64,000 bases of DNA, taken from contig NC_081137.1 of NCBI RefSeq assembly GCF_958295425.1, positions 13,654,454 to 13,718,453 on the forward strand, in the 5' to 3' direction. Each line of letters opens with the position of its first letter. Position 1 is the first letter of the stretch. This DNA comes from Solea solea (Eukaryota > Chordata > Actinopteri > Pleuronectiformes > Soleidae). Made by a program: the position numbers and the translations under genes. The notes below the pieces were generated by a model that saw only the letters and a program-made list of their open reading frames with translations, did not search any database and was not told the origin of the DNA. Positions 13,501 through 27,800 of this stretch are shown piece after piece.

Positions 13501-16500
13501 TGACTATACAGCTAATCATCATGTGATGACAGTTTACTGTGTAAATAATAAAGGAATCAGAGAGTTTGAAGGACAATATAAACAACATCCTGTAGTACTA
13601 AACTGAATCTATCTCTCTGGACATTTTGTGTCCTCTTGATGGGCAAGAGTGAGTATATTTCCCTTTTGGAATGACCACTGATGTTTAAAGAAACACTAAA
13701 AGGCTGTAATATACATAGATAGGATGGTTAGATGTAAAGTTACGTTAGGAGCAAACCTGATGTCATATTAAAGATAAAATATAAATTCCTGAGCTAACAA
13801 ACACTCTTCCCCTTCTGCTCGACCTTGATCAAGCTGAAAAACAACTTTGTTTTTTTCACACTCATGTCCTTAAGTTGTTGCCAACATTCGGTTCTGTTTT
13901 TAACCGGCGTTAGCTGAGCGTCGTGCTTATGTTGGTGACGCGACAAAAAAAGTCAACCCAGGTGTTTTTTCCCAGGCTCGCCAGCTGGTGAAGGATGGTT
14001 TCTTGGTGGAGGTGTCGGAAAGTTCCAGGAAGTTGCGGCACGTCTTCCTCTTCACCGACTTGCTGCTCTGTGCCAAGATGAAGAAAACGGCTGTGGGGTG
14101 AGGACACTTGACACCTTTTTTTTTTTTTTCTTTCTTTCTTTTCCATCCGAAGTATGGAAAAGTGTGTGTTTACCATTAAGGCCACATTTTTCTCCCCATA
14201 TGTCACTCAATTTACACATCCGCTCTTTTTTGAGTAAAACAGAATGAAGAAAAAATCTTTCCATTTATGTCTCTAAAACGGAGAGAAAGAAAAAACCTTC
14301 AGGCTTTGGTGTTTTAAAGAGTGGAGTAATACGGCACATATACAATATTTATTTATTATTATACAGTGAAAGGAACATAATTATGATGAATTACTATGAA
14401 AGCTGTCACATTAACAGGATGGGTGTTTTGTTTTGCCTTATTGGATTATTTTTATTCTAGCTGACAATTAACATTTGTCTGTGTGATTTGTAGTCCTCTT
14501 CTCTTAGGGAGGAGCGCATAGCGTTGCAGTAACAACCAGTCCTGTAATCCCACTATTATGGTCTATGGTTACAGGCAACACAACCATGACACAGTAAACG
14601 CACACTGGGTTAAGTCACGGTGGTGTTTTCATGCCATTGAATCCCATCATTATCTCTGTACTACTATACTTACAAGGGTGACGGGGACATACATTGAATG
14701 AGTGTTCTGTAAAACAATTAAAAAGAGAGAAGTATGACGTATTGATGATTTCTTTCCTCTATGTAAATTAGCAGACCAATTCATTTGCTAACAGGAAGTC
14801 CAGACTATTGATACATTTGTTGTGTACTTTTGCATCTTATTTGTCACCTTTTCTCTCTGAAACCATCATGAGATAGTGGGATTAATATTTGTTAGAAGTA
14901 CATTATCAGTAAAATATAAGTATAATAAAATAGTAATGCTAATTTTTCCAGTATGTGAGTAAAAGTACTAAGATACATTCCACACCTGCTGGTGGTAACC
15001 GGGAATACAAACAATGCAATGTCATTATTATTTTTTTTATCTGTTTCACAACAAATTAAGCACAACAAACTTTCTGTTGAAGGTCATTCTAATTCTTTGC
15101 CTTGTTTACTTTCAAATATCTTTGCTCTTTATTAACACACGTGTGCGTCCCGCAGCCGTCACCAGCAGTACGAGTGCAAGTGGTACATCCCTCTGGCCGA
15201 CTTGACTTTCCAGACTCTGGACGACTCTGACTCCTGCCCCAGCATCCAGGTCCTTCCTGAGCACGAGCTGGAGGAGATGAAGATCAAGATCTCGGCCTTA
15301 AAGAACGAGATACAGAAAGAGAAGGTAAATCCGTCCATTTAGGGTCAAGTCTGACGTTGTCCCCTTTTGCTGTGAATGTGAATGTGTCAGAAAGTACAGG
15401 TTTAATCCAGGAACAACACAATAAAACCACTTTAAATCAGTGATAATGCAACAGGCATTTATTAGATAAGGTTTTCTACAAACTAGACTAAAACACAAAG
15501 ACTGAACGAGTTACTGGAACTATGATGAACTAAAAAAAAATGTAAAATTGGTGATTTTCTATATGGACATTTGTACATTGAGAGTTTTTATTTTCTCATG
15601 ACAACATTTTGAGCCATGTTACCAAAGCCCATGTGTGATGGTCTCTTTAAGATTCACAGTCTGGGGGCTAACGGACTTATAGAGCCGTTACTGTATTCCA
15701 TGTTGGAGAATTTATACAAACAAAAGCAACATCCCTCATACAAAATAAACACCTAAGAAATTCCACTTCCACGAGTTAATCATCGTGTTTTACTGGATTT
15801 AGAAACACAAACGTACAAGTGATTCATGCGGGAAGTTTTGGTCTGTGTGTCCACACACTCAGACTTTTATGGAAGTCTCCGCCGTGTCAGCGATTCCTTA
15901 CTGGAACCACTGTAGTCCTTTTAGTTGTTGACACCCACACCTTTGTTTTTGTCTTAGAAAGTTTAGGCTTTGTGGTTTTGGAAAAATATCTCGTTTCGAT
16001 TAAGCTTCACTTCAGTTTATACAGATGTTTTTTGTAATTGGTTTATAACGTGATGGACCGTTACTTGGAGAACTCCCTTATTCTAATGCAAAGATGAGAA
16101 CTTCAAGACATCAGGGCTGCAACTAATGACTCGTTTGATTTATAATAATCTGGCGATTATGTTCTTGATTAATCAAGTAATCGTTTGGTCCATAAAATAT
16201 TGAAAACTGTTGCTCAGTGTTTCTCAGACCTGGAAATGATGATGTTCTCAAATATCCAATAAATATTCAATTTGAATGATTTCTTTGTTATGTGGAGCAA
16301 AGAAACCAAAAGAAATTTCACATTTAAGAAGCTGAAAAATCGGAAAACTTGTTTTAATCCTTGAAAAAACACTCAAACGGATAAATCGATTATCAAAATA
16401 GTTGACGATTAATATAGTAATCGATTGTTTCAGCCCTACAAGACTTAAATTGCTCAACATGTGCATCGGTATTTTTTAAATTAGTTTAGAACATAGAACA

Positions 16501-18824
16501 ATTATGCATACAATTATCACAGAAACTGTAACTGGGTAAATAAATAAAGTCATTTTCAATAGAGCCTTGCTGTAAATGGTCTCTGACACTGAAACAGGTA
16601 TGTCATTCACTTATGGCTCAATTTGCAAATAAATCACAACCTTTGCGATTGGTTAATTGCAACGTTTCAGTCTGAAAACAATTCATTGTGCTTCTTTAAT
16701 TTAGCTTCTAAAGGCAGAACATTTTAATCTCAAATTATGGAGGTCACTGCTGTGTATTAGCCATCTTTTTGGTTCCCGTCGGTGCTGAATCACATGTTCT
16801 GTTGACGTGCGTTATGAAAAAAACCACCACAAAACTTCTTAATGTTTGCCACACGTCATTCCTGCTCCTCCCCCGAGTAAGACGCAGCCAAGCCTTCAGT
16901 AGCAGAGAGTTCCTGTTATTCCCCTCTCGCCCACTCGGGACACAGTGAGTGACCGTAGCTGGTATTTAGAGTCAGAGGAGGCGAGAGCAGCGAGAGATTC
17001 AGTTGATTGTATCCAGGCACTGACTCATGGCTTCCTGCTGAGGGTTTAGAGGATGTGTGTATTTGTTTTTTTTCCTTCAGTATTTACACAGAACTAAGCT
17101 CTGTGCATTATATAATAACGACTGGTGGCCCAGCCTGCGGTTTCAGAGGCTTATCAACAGCCTTTCCTGGAAATTAGGCAGGATTTTCATGATGATAAGA
17201 ACTGGACTGAACAGCAGGAATGACGGATGATTTTGTTAAATCTGTTTATCTGACATTTTAGCCATTTTCTTTAAATCAATCCTTATAAGTTTGAGGAAGG
17301 AATAAGAAAAAGAAAACAGTCTACATAAACAATCTGAGAAAAGGTAGCAGGGACACACATTGATGAAAAGGGAAATTCAAAAGAACAATTTCCAAAGAGG
17401 CAGATTAAGAGACCCTTCCACAAATTCTAATACAGACTATAATGTATATAATGCAGATTATAATCTTGTATTTCATGCTATTTAAAGTCATTTAGAAAAT
17501 GATATGACCGCTGGCACAAACACCACGCTAGTAACAATGTTGTATGCACATAGATGCACAGATTTATATTAGTAAATAACATTAAGCGTGGACATAAATG
17601 TTTCTTTCCAACACATTTATAAATTGATGTCATGTTATTATTTACCACATGCAATTCAATTGTCTATGTCTGTTTTCTTCTTGTGCAGAAAGCACCGAAG
17701 GGTCAGAGCCGCGTGGAGCGTCTCAGGAAAAAGATGAACGAGCAGGAGTCGTGGCTGCTCACTCACTCGCCCACCATCCCATTCCGCATCCACAACAGAC
17801 ATGGGAAGGTAACTGAAGCACTGACTTGTGACCACTAGGGGGAGACATGCACTGTTTAATGCCACAGAGGAAACATAGATGTACAGACAAACTTGGGATA
17901 GTGTGTGACTTTCATACCTTATTTTTTCAGTGTTTTTTTTATATAGATACATTTCCACTTGTATGAATCTGTATGTTATGTGCAATTATTTCTTTGGAAT
18001 TATCACTTTAATTTCACCTGCATCTTTATTGCATTCATTAACTTGTGTTACATATGTATTTGTGCGTGCAGAAGATCATAGGTCGGTGTTTTCTGTGGGT
18101 GTGCTTTTGTCTAACAGTTGTGTGTTTTTGTGTATCCAGAGCTACCTGTTTCTCCTCTCCTCTGACTATGAGAGGGCAGAGTGGAAGGAAAGCATCCAGA
18201 AACTCCAGAAAAAAGGTAACACTGGGGCCTTGAATTGTACTGTAAGAAAACCCACTTTGTACACGCTGTGCCACAGAAACGTGACAGTTGGACTTTGGCT
18301 GTGTGTTTTTCAGATCTCCAAGTGTGTGTACTAAGTTCGTTCGAGCTTCAGGTCCTGACCAGTTCCTGTTTCAAACTCCGAACCGTGCATAACATTCCTG
18401 TCACCAGTAACAAAGACGGTAAGAAACAGTCAAACAAAAACCTTTATTTGTTTTTCTTAATGTTTGGGTGCTTTGTGCATCTCTCTTTCTCTCACACACA
18501 CAGAGTCTCTCTTTCCTCTTGTCCCTGCTTTGAGTTTAAACTCACACAAAATAATGTTTTTTTCATCAGCACAAAAAAGCCACATAATGAGGGGGGGGGG
18601 GGGGGGGCTTTGCAGGAGATGAATCTAGGTTCCAATATGTTTCCCATCGAGCGAGTAGCAGTCAGTGCCATGCAGTGTGTTCTGCACTGAGCTCCCAGCT
18701 CCTGTGAGTGTGTGTGTGTGCGCGCTTTTGTTCCAGATCTTCACATTGCATCGGCTTTCAGAGGCTGGTGACATTAAAGCCATCTGGCCAAGTCGCTCTG
18801 ATCTCCTCGACGGGCACAAAGTCT

Positions 18825-18864
<40 letters not shown>

Positions 18865-21800
18865 GCCTTCTCAGTTACTATAAATCAAAGCTGAGAAATG
18901 ATTGTTCTCACATGTTTTCTTTCCAGTGTAAATATCACAGTCAGGACAGGTGATTATATACTTCTTCAGGTTTGTTTGAAGTACGTGGCTTGAAAGGGTT
19001 TGTAAGATGTATCATATTTAATCAAATATATATTTAAATAGGATATTTAAATGCACAACTCTCTACTCTACCACACTCTCTGCTGCGTCCTTTTTCATTA
19101 TTTTTTGCATCAGGCTGGCATTTTGAGATTTTCACCACTCTGGGAGGCTTTTTCTACAAATACAGTTTCCGGTCTCCGTGTGGACGGGCCCTAAGGCTGC
19201 TAAAACCAGATGTTTTTTGTATTTTAAAAGCAATTATACACTTACTGCATACAAACATACCTATGGTTCATATATGAAGAGTCTACAAAAAAAACCCCTC
19301 CTAAATATGACACACTGGACCTTTAATGTGTAGGTTAAAAATTCCTCCTGTCAAAGGTCATTAGTAAAAGAGTTTGGTTTCAACTGTTAACTACTCGGGC
19401 ACACATCATCGGGAGGTTTTTCCTCACATGTGAACTTGATCCGCTAACTTGATTAAACCCTCACCTCTCTGCTGTGAAAGAGATCCGTCACTTTTTTTGG
19501 GGGGGATTTGTTGTTTTTCTCCACAGAGGTGATATTCCCGCGTTAAAGAAGAACTCTGGCCCCACGTCTCGTCTTCGACTTTTGAACCCCCTCCTCATTA
19601 TAAATCAAACATAAACACACAAATGGACACAGTAGGGGTCTGAAATGGAGACCAGCTGGGAAAGGAATTTCTCCGGAATAACTAAGAGGACCTGGAATAT
19701 TTGCTTTGTTCAATTTCTCCTTCATTTTCAATCTTGGGAGTTATGTTTCACAGTTTCCTCAGTTGTTTTTGTTTAAGTTCAATCATGATGGAAATGACAG
19801 ATTTCTTTTTGAGGCCACCTTCAAGCTGAGCCTTTGAACGATCTCACCGTGAAACTGCCCTGTCGTTCATGTACAAAACACACACAAACACACACACAGC
19901 AGGGATTGAGTACTCTCCTCTCAGCAGTGGCTCTCCACACGCTGTAGATCAGGCCACCCAACAAAACATCCACCCACTGAACACCTCTGTGTGGCCAGCT
20001 CCTCTGGTACTGCTGTAGCAGAGGAGTTTCATGATTTGTCTTTTGAAATGTGTTCATTTCATTATGATTTGAAAGACATAAATGAATGACTGGGTCTTGA
20101 AAGAGTGACAATAGTTAAAAATAGACGTTAATACTGATAAGTATGTAAGGAATGAGGTCTACCTGCTTCCTTCTGAGCTATTCTGTGTTTGAATAGTAAG
20201 ACTTTTGATGATTGAAAGTGAAATTCATATATACTTGGCTTCTCCATATACGTCACTGTGTAAGCGGAAACAAAGCAATTATAAACGAATCCTACAGCTG
20301 CCGTTAATGTGTCACCGGAGCACCTTTCAGTTCAAAGTGTCAAATGTACAGTCCAGGAAATAATATGTGATGTGGTTTAAAGTCAGAATATCCAACTTTG
20401 CAGTCGGCGATGTGACGCTTGTGTCGCATTCAACAGAGAACACTGAACTCATTGACCTGCATGTAAATACCTGAGGCAGCTGTCAAGAGCGGGTGAATTC
20501 TGTGTCGACAACTGCACTGTCAAAGTTTCTAGTATTCTGTCAGAATATGCCAATACTTTAATAAATCATCATCATTAGTCACTAAATTGACAAGCCATGA
20601 TGACAAACCAGAAGACACATTTTCAAATTGACTGTTTTACAATAAAACAGGAAAAAATAGTAAAGTATTGTCAAATTATAGTTATTTACTTGCATTCCTG
20701 AACAGAAAACAATTAGTTTTAGTGGTTGAATGTTAAGCTTGATTAATTTCTGACTTCTCAGGGAAGAAGCCCAATAAACCCATTCAATTTAGTTTGTTAT
20801 TTGACAAATAAACAATAACATTTTTATTTTAAACTATTTTAAATTACTTTTTCTCATTTTTATGACAGGTGGTCTAATACATTTTGTTAAGCACTGTTTT
20901 TACGTGTGTATGTATGTTTGAGATGATGAGATGTTGACGATGGAGCTGCCATGCAGGAGGAAAAGCGGGAAATGTTGTTGAGGAGGACAGTTGGTGTAAC
21001 AGAAGAGGACACGAGGGATATGCAATATATATATTTTTTATCTCAGCTGTTTGTACACAAACTGCCAATGTCATTGACTGCATTTACACATTTACGTCAC
21101 CGTATTTACAGTCCGAACTGGACTAACTTGTCTTTGTGTGTGTTTATGTGTGTTTTCCAGATGACGAGACTCCTGGCCTGTATGGCTTTTTGCATGTGAT
21201 CGTCCACTCTGCCAAAGGATTCACGGACTCAGCCAGTAAGTCTAGCGGGAATTCTATTTTTTACTATCATATTTCTTCTTTTAACCACACTGATGCACAC
21301 ACTTTGGCTCAGCACACTGTACACATCTGCCAGGTAAACACGGTTTAGTCAATCGCTGCAAATGCATTGTCCATGTAAGATAATAGAGAGAAGGCCAAGA
21401 AATTGATGGTGTCTCAGCGGCACATACAGGTAAAGTAAAGGTAATAAATAATAAACATGCATTTCCACATCTGTGAATGTAGAATATAGAAGATTTAGAG
21501 TATTAAGATTTAGAAATTGGGAATCGGTATCGATATCGGCCCCATATAGAATCCGATGCAAACCAAATATCCTATATGTTGCATGCTTCACTATGCACAG
21601 ACAGTAAAAATGTAAATAAAAATCAGCAATTAAAAAAAAAAAAAAAAAAAAAAGCAGCATTTTAGCTGAGTCGTTTATTTCTTCTTTTTCGGAGAACAAT
21701 AGTTGTTTCTCAGTTGGAGAATCATCTCTTTGAAATGACTCAGCAAAATGTGTTGTTAACAGGTTCATAGTTCATAATGGTCTAAAATCTGTATCGGAAT

Positions 21801-24800
21801 AATATCGGTATCGTATCGGACACAAAAAAGATTATAAAAAAGTTAGAATAGACCGTACAGTATCTATATTAAGTAACCATAAAATACTCAGTATGGGTTT
21901 AATATTTACAGTGTAAACCAGGATTGCACTGATGTGGAAAAGACAGTCTTGCACATGGACGAGTAACATGTTGCGTGTGGGCGACTGAGAGCAGTGCCTT
22001 GTTGTACTTTTTGTTATTTGCAGACATTCCAAATGATGCAAACACATCAACACACATGAAAAGACAACATAGAGTCATGAAAGGAGAGTATTCAACATTC
22101 TTATTTCACTCCGTTTACCAATATTCATTTGTAGAACTCTGTGTGTGATTATGTTATCAAGTGGAATGTTGGCACACACACACACACACACACACTCTCT
22201 CACAGACTCTCTTGATGTCTCAGTAGTGGACAGCTGGAGCAGTGGTACATTCAGTGCCATGTTACACAAGCAACAGTTCAAATTTCAAATATCTGGAAAA
22301 GTGACAGAGAGAGATGTGATTTCCTCAGTAACCATGACAGCCCCCAGTATATGAAAGCAGACATGCGAAGATTTCCTGGGTAATGGATTGGAAAGCTCTC
22401 CCTCCTCTGAAAGCCTGTGTGATCCTCAATGGATCACAGAGAGCCGAGGGGTTTCAAAATGAAGAAAGTGTGTCTCTGTGGAGAGGGAATGCCGGGAGGT
22501 TTGATACAGTCTGATGTGTCCAGAGGAACGTACAGAGCCAAGGAGGGGCATCGGAGTACTGTAGTACTGAAATATTCTACTCAAGTAAAAGTACCACTAT
22601 TTCAATAACATTTTAATTAAGTACAAGTAAAGGTACTGGTCTAAAAATGAACTCAAGTTAAAGTAAAAAAAAAAGTAGCTTGTTTAAAATGTACTCAGAG
22701 TACAAGTTACTTAGGTACTTTTTTTTATCAAGGTACGGGTTCTTTCTTGGGTTGTGCAAAAAGCACAATAGGACATAAATCGGACATTAATTTGTTTTTA
22801 ATTAAAGGCAAACATTTACCAATATGTAAAGACATGTTGTATCAGCCAAATAGGTCAAAGGTCACACATGATTTAACCTTCTCACTCGCTCAGGGACCCT
22901 AATTATCACCAATTTACCTATCCTCATCATTCACTGCTAAAGTTGCATAATGTATTTTTATTTATTTATTTTCCTAATTTTACTCAGTAACCAATGTGAT
23001 TTAAAACATGGTGAAGTACAGTACTTCCAAAAAAAACTACTCAATTACAGTAACGCTAGTAAATGTAATTCATTACTTTCCAACTCTGGTGGCCAGAGAC
23101 ACCACGATGCAATATTATCACGATATTATGAAATACTGAGTATTTGCGAAATCATACATTGTGATATATATTCACAACAGCTCTAGTTAGAGTGAGCCCT
23201 TGGCACCATCTAGTGGAATGTCAATTGATGATTTCTTTTTAATGCTAATCCACAAAAAGTTGATTTTTTTTATATAATATCACCGCACAAGATATTGTGA
23301 TATTTCACTAATGACTCCCACCCAGCCCTAATACTGATACATAGCTCCTGATACCAAGATACCAATCTGATACAGTCTTAACCCCTTTTAAATAACGTTG
23401 CTGTCCATAATAGAGTTCTACTGATGCATTTATCACCTAGCTATAACCTACCATAAAAAGCTACATGCGTAGCCTGGGTATAATGGTTGATTCAAATGAT
23501 TCACCTCTCTTTGCACTACTTGCATTGCATGAGGCACAAGAAATGGCTTTCTTTTCAAGCAGCAGTGCGAGTGTCTGCCAAGTAAAGCATGTTATGCAAA
23601 TATACCACCACGTGCCAATCAAAATCCTGTTTACACATTCAGCTCAACATTACACAGCCCAAACAGAGCTCTTGTGCACGGTTGTTTTTCCAGTTGCTGG
23701 ACACTGGACATCACGTCACGATCACTTAACCCTTTAACGTGACGACACGTTGGCACAAGTTTCACTTTGCATTACGGTAGTTACGCACAGTCATTACGGT
23801 AATTTCACTCGTGCTGTTTCAGGAAGCCAGAGAATCAGCGTCTTTGTCGCCAGAGACGAGAGAGTTCGAAGAACACCTGTACATACAGTAGTTTCCATTT
23901 TTTAACCTGTTTTTGCACATTGAGAGACAAAGACTCAAAACATTTTATTGTAAATATGTTTCATACTGTTCCAATTTCAAATTTAACATGCAGAATCTGT
24001 TGCTCATTTACAACTGCAGTGTTTGTTACATTTTTAAAACAGTATTTTAACATGCAGTAAAATGTAAAGAACTGCCTGATATTGGAAGTTATTCATTGAA
24101 AAAATGGACAAAAGCAGCTTGTTACAAGACATTATCTGGTCCTTTTTTGGTTAAATTAAGCAAAAAAAGTCCACACGGACATTTTGACATGAATGTTGAG
24201 TAAATATTCCTTACAGCCCTGCAGTAAGTAGTGAGCTATGTCCCTGTGATTGGAGAACAAAATTAATATCCAACTGCATTTGCATCAAATCTGATCGTTT
24301 TAGCCAAGATTATGCTTCAGTCTATTATTTACCAACCATCAATTTTGATAATTACCACTTTATTCCCATTAATTCCCATGGAAAGTTTCCAGTTTTGAAA
24401 ATTCCTGCAATTTTGCAACCCCACTGACCACATTTAGTTATATTTCCATTAAGCTTATAAAACATATCCAGACTTTTTGTGATTTTTCTCACACAGTTCA
24501 TGCATTTGGAAAACAACCCAGTGGGCAGAGAGATGGTGGTTGACATTGTGTTCAAAACACTCTCTTTAGGATTCCCTCCCTTCACCACAATTCCTCACAG
24601 ATGTAGCTTAATGACGTTGTCCAATCATCCTTTTTTGTGTAGTTGTTGTGTCGTGATGCTGTGTAATTCAGCCCCTGTGTGATGTAGGTTTGTTGTGGTT
24701 CCGGTTGCGTTGTTGAAGTCGCTGTCATTTCCCCTGAAAGCCATGCATTTCTGTGCAAGGGCTCTGAATTATCATATCAAAATCCATTATGTAATGCAGT

Positions 24801-27800
24801 TCGTGCTTCAGATGGTTAAACAGACGCACAATCCTCAACAATGGCCTTCTTGTTGCATTTTCTTTTTTTTTTGGATTGAAAAAGCAAACATGTACTAGAG
24901 GATGTTATTGGAGCTGTGATAACTACCCCCTGCTTCATCCCCCACCTCGCCCCACTGGGAAAGGGCTTTAAATTCAGCCCAGGGCAGAGTTTTCAAACTG
25001 GGTCACAGCCGAAGAACGAGCTGGGAGTTGAGCATCTCCTAAAAAACTTCAGTGGAAAACATAACCTTGAAGAGAGGTGCAAAACATTCCCCTTTGGTTT
25101 TTTTTCATATACATGTCAGTGTCAGTAAGTGAGACTGTGGGTTGTTTCGTCTATATGTATTCAACAGCTGCTGAAACCTGATGCTGAAAAATTGCAGTTG
25201 TTGTATAGGAAGTGAGCACAAATCCAAATTGAAATGCCACAGTTGTTCCGACCCGAGTGAAGTGGTTTAAAGTGAGCCCAGCTGCGTTCATGTGTGTCAC
25301 TTGTATGATCGTGTACAGCAACACCTAGACACAAGAGGTTATTCATAAATAATATTAAAGTAACGCTAGGACAATAGGAAGTTATGTAATAGCACCCAAA
25401 AAACCAAGAGCGCTTTTAATCCTTAATTTAAAACAAATGTTTTCTCTCCCTGCTTTTCTCCATTGTTGGACAAGTTCTCATGACTCATGAATTCTGCATT
25501 TAATCAAATCCCGCACTCGACGCTTGCATTGTTATTTGTTATTTATGTTTTCTTCCTCTGGATTCCATGAAAACATTTCAGTTATCCATGTTTCTATTTT
25601 CCTCCCGAGGCCTTCAAGCAAAAACATTAACTCTAGGATTTGTGGCTGTTGGAAAACACTGATTAGTTTAACTGATTATCACTTGTCTCCGAATTCTGTG
25701 AACTGGCAGTTTGACCCGGCGTTCAACACAGCCCAGAGCCAAGATTAGCCTCGTCTATAAGAACACAAAGACATTACAGGGCCCGCAGTCCTCCACTAAT
25801 TGAGGTGGAAAAGGATGGTATCCATTAACCTGTGGATTCAGGGGTCAGAGGCCCCATGCTGACCAAGTTATCCCCCCTCATACTCTGTGCCTGATACTGG
25901 CCTGCCAGGAAAAAATTAAAAACCATGAAGTTCAGCCTCTTTTAGCTTTCCTGGATCCACTGTGAGGACACGAAAATACCTTCCTGGCCCTGTTTGAGTT
26001 TCAGATGAGAGGAAATCACTCTCCAAATAAATGCAGTGGCTGAGCAGGATGAAGAAAACACATTCTTTCACTGAATGTGTAATGAAAAATAAATGTTTAA
26101 ACTCAGACTAGTGCTTAAAATAATTCTCGTACATAGAATAATTCATTAACAGTATATCATTTTCTTTAATATTAATATAACAAAGGTTCAGTTTATTTAT
26201 ATAATTAGAATGCGTCCTGCAAATGCAAGTCAAAACAGAATTTTAAGTATTAAATGTTTTCTGTCTATGAAGAATTTTAAAACATTTAAGGACGTTACCT
26301 GGCGGAAGAAGAGGGAGATTATAGTGGGATAATGGCAAACTATGAGAAAAGTACGTTAAGAGATGCTCCATTCATGTTCAATTCATAGATTTTATGCACT
26401 TTTTTTCTCTGTGTTATCTTTTCACAGACGTTTTGTTTTCTTCAGTTTGACAAACATTGTTATGTACTGCTATATGATTGTCCAGCAATGTATCGATTAT
26501 CACAGTATCGTGGACCCTGCATCGTGTATTATGTCCCTGTGATTCCCACCCCTAATGTGAAGTGTGATTCACCTATAAATAATCAATAACTAAATTAACG
26601 CACAACTACTTTGATAATCGACTAATCAGTTTGATTTTTTTTTTTTCATAATATAAAACTGATCTCACCTTCTTCATTTTCTTTGCTCCTCCATGACGGT
26701 AAACAAAATATCTTTAGTTTGTGGCCACTGATAAACCAAATGACGAATAAATTAAACAAGAAAATAATTGACAAACTAATAGATTATGGAGTTCATTATT
26801 AGTTGCAGACCAAGGCATGTTACTTGTTCTTGATCAGTTTCATACTTCTAAAAAAAAAAAAGTCCCACCATCTCCTCACTGAAGCAGACTGTGTGTGTAC
26901 TTTTTGAAATGGTGCCTAATGTCAAAGCAGAGGTGGCTGCAATAAGCTCTTCTGCTTCTGTATGTAGCGGAAGCGTACAATAACTGCTCCATTTCATAAA
27001 TATCCCCCAGACGGTCCCACTGAATTTCCCTCTGCTGAACTTCCTCCATACCACCGCTGCTAATCTCTTCCTCACTGGGAGTAATTATGGCAGAACCTCT
27101 CAAGACGCTGAGAAAACAAACACAGAAAGGAATGAAACCAGATGGAAACAAGATTCCATTATACATTAAAGTCCTTCACTTATTGATGTAAAGATACATA
27201 CTGTACGTCGTTGCTCACTCGGTCTCTCTCTATAACCGGGCTCAGGTCAGAGCGTTGTTTACATGACATTGCTTTTGATGTTGCCGTGTGAACGTGATGT
27301 ATTGGTGTGTTCTCTAAATTTGCATACGAGATTCAACCAATCTCCCCCCCCCCCCCCGGTTCAATCGCCTCAATCTCGGCGACTCCGCTGGTTGAAAGGT
27401 CGAGTCGTTCGCTCATCCATCACCGCTGTCAGGTGGGGATGCACCCGTGGGAGCAGGCCCATGCAGCAGGACGCACTGTAGACACTTTGCAGACAGTTGG
27501 AAGTGTGGTCTGCAGGAACAGCTACAGCAGCATTTAAAGAAACACATTAACAGACTTAATTGCTCCGCGTAAGAGCCGTGCACATGCTCATCCCAGGAGA
27601 GCGATGACTGTAGTACAAGGGAGGATGTAAAGAGCCGAGGAGCAGTGTCAGCTCATATTGACTTTTTAAAGGCCTTTGGAACAAACTGAATTAAACATTT
27701 AGTCACTTTCTGTCATTGAGAAAAACTTAATTTAAATTCAATTGAAAGTACAGTATGTAAAGTTTAACAACATTCATCAGGGAAGTTGCATGTTTTAGCC

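Larger units (their letters stand above)
11891..13975. other. Intron 5 (2.1 kb)
   Basis: It holds a decayed LINE reverse-transcriptase fragment at 12215-12866 and a partial hAT-like MITE at 13352-13411. The remainder has no recognised content. Confidence 0.75.
18419..21160. other. Intron 10 (2.7 kb)
   Basis: It contains a 17-base poly-G (18591-18607), a (CA)n run (18826-18862), probable common interspersed repeat text at about 19120-19325 and a short LINE scrap at 20931-21020. No gene was recognised. Confidence 0.75.
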
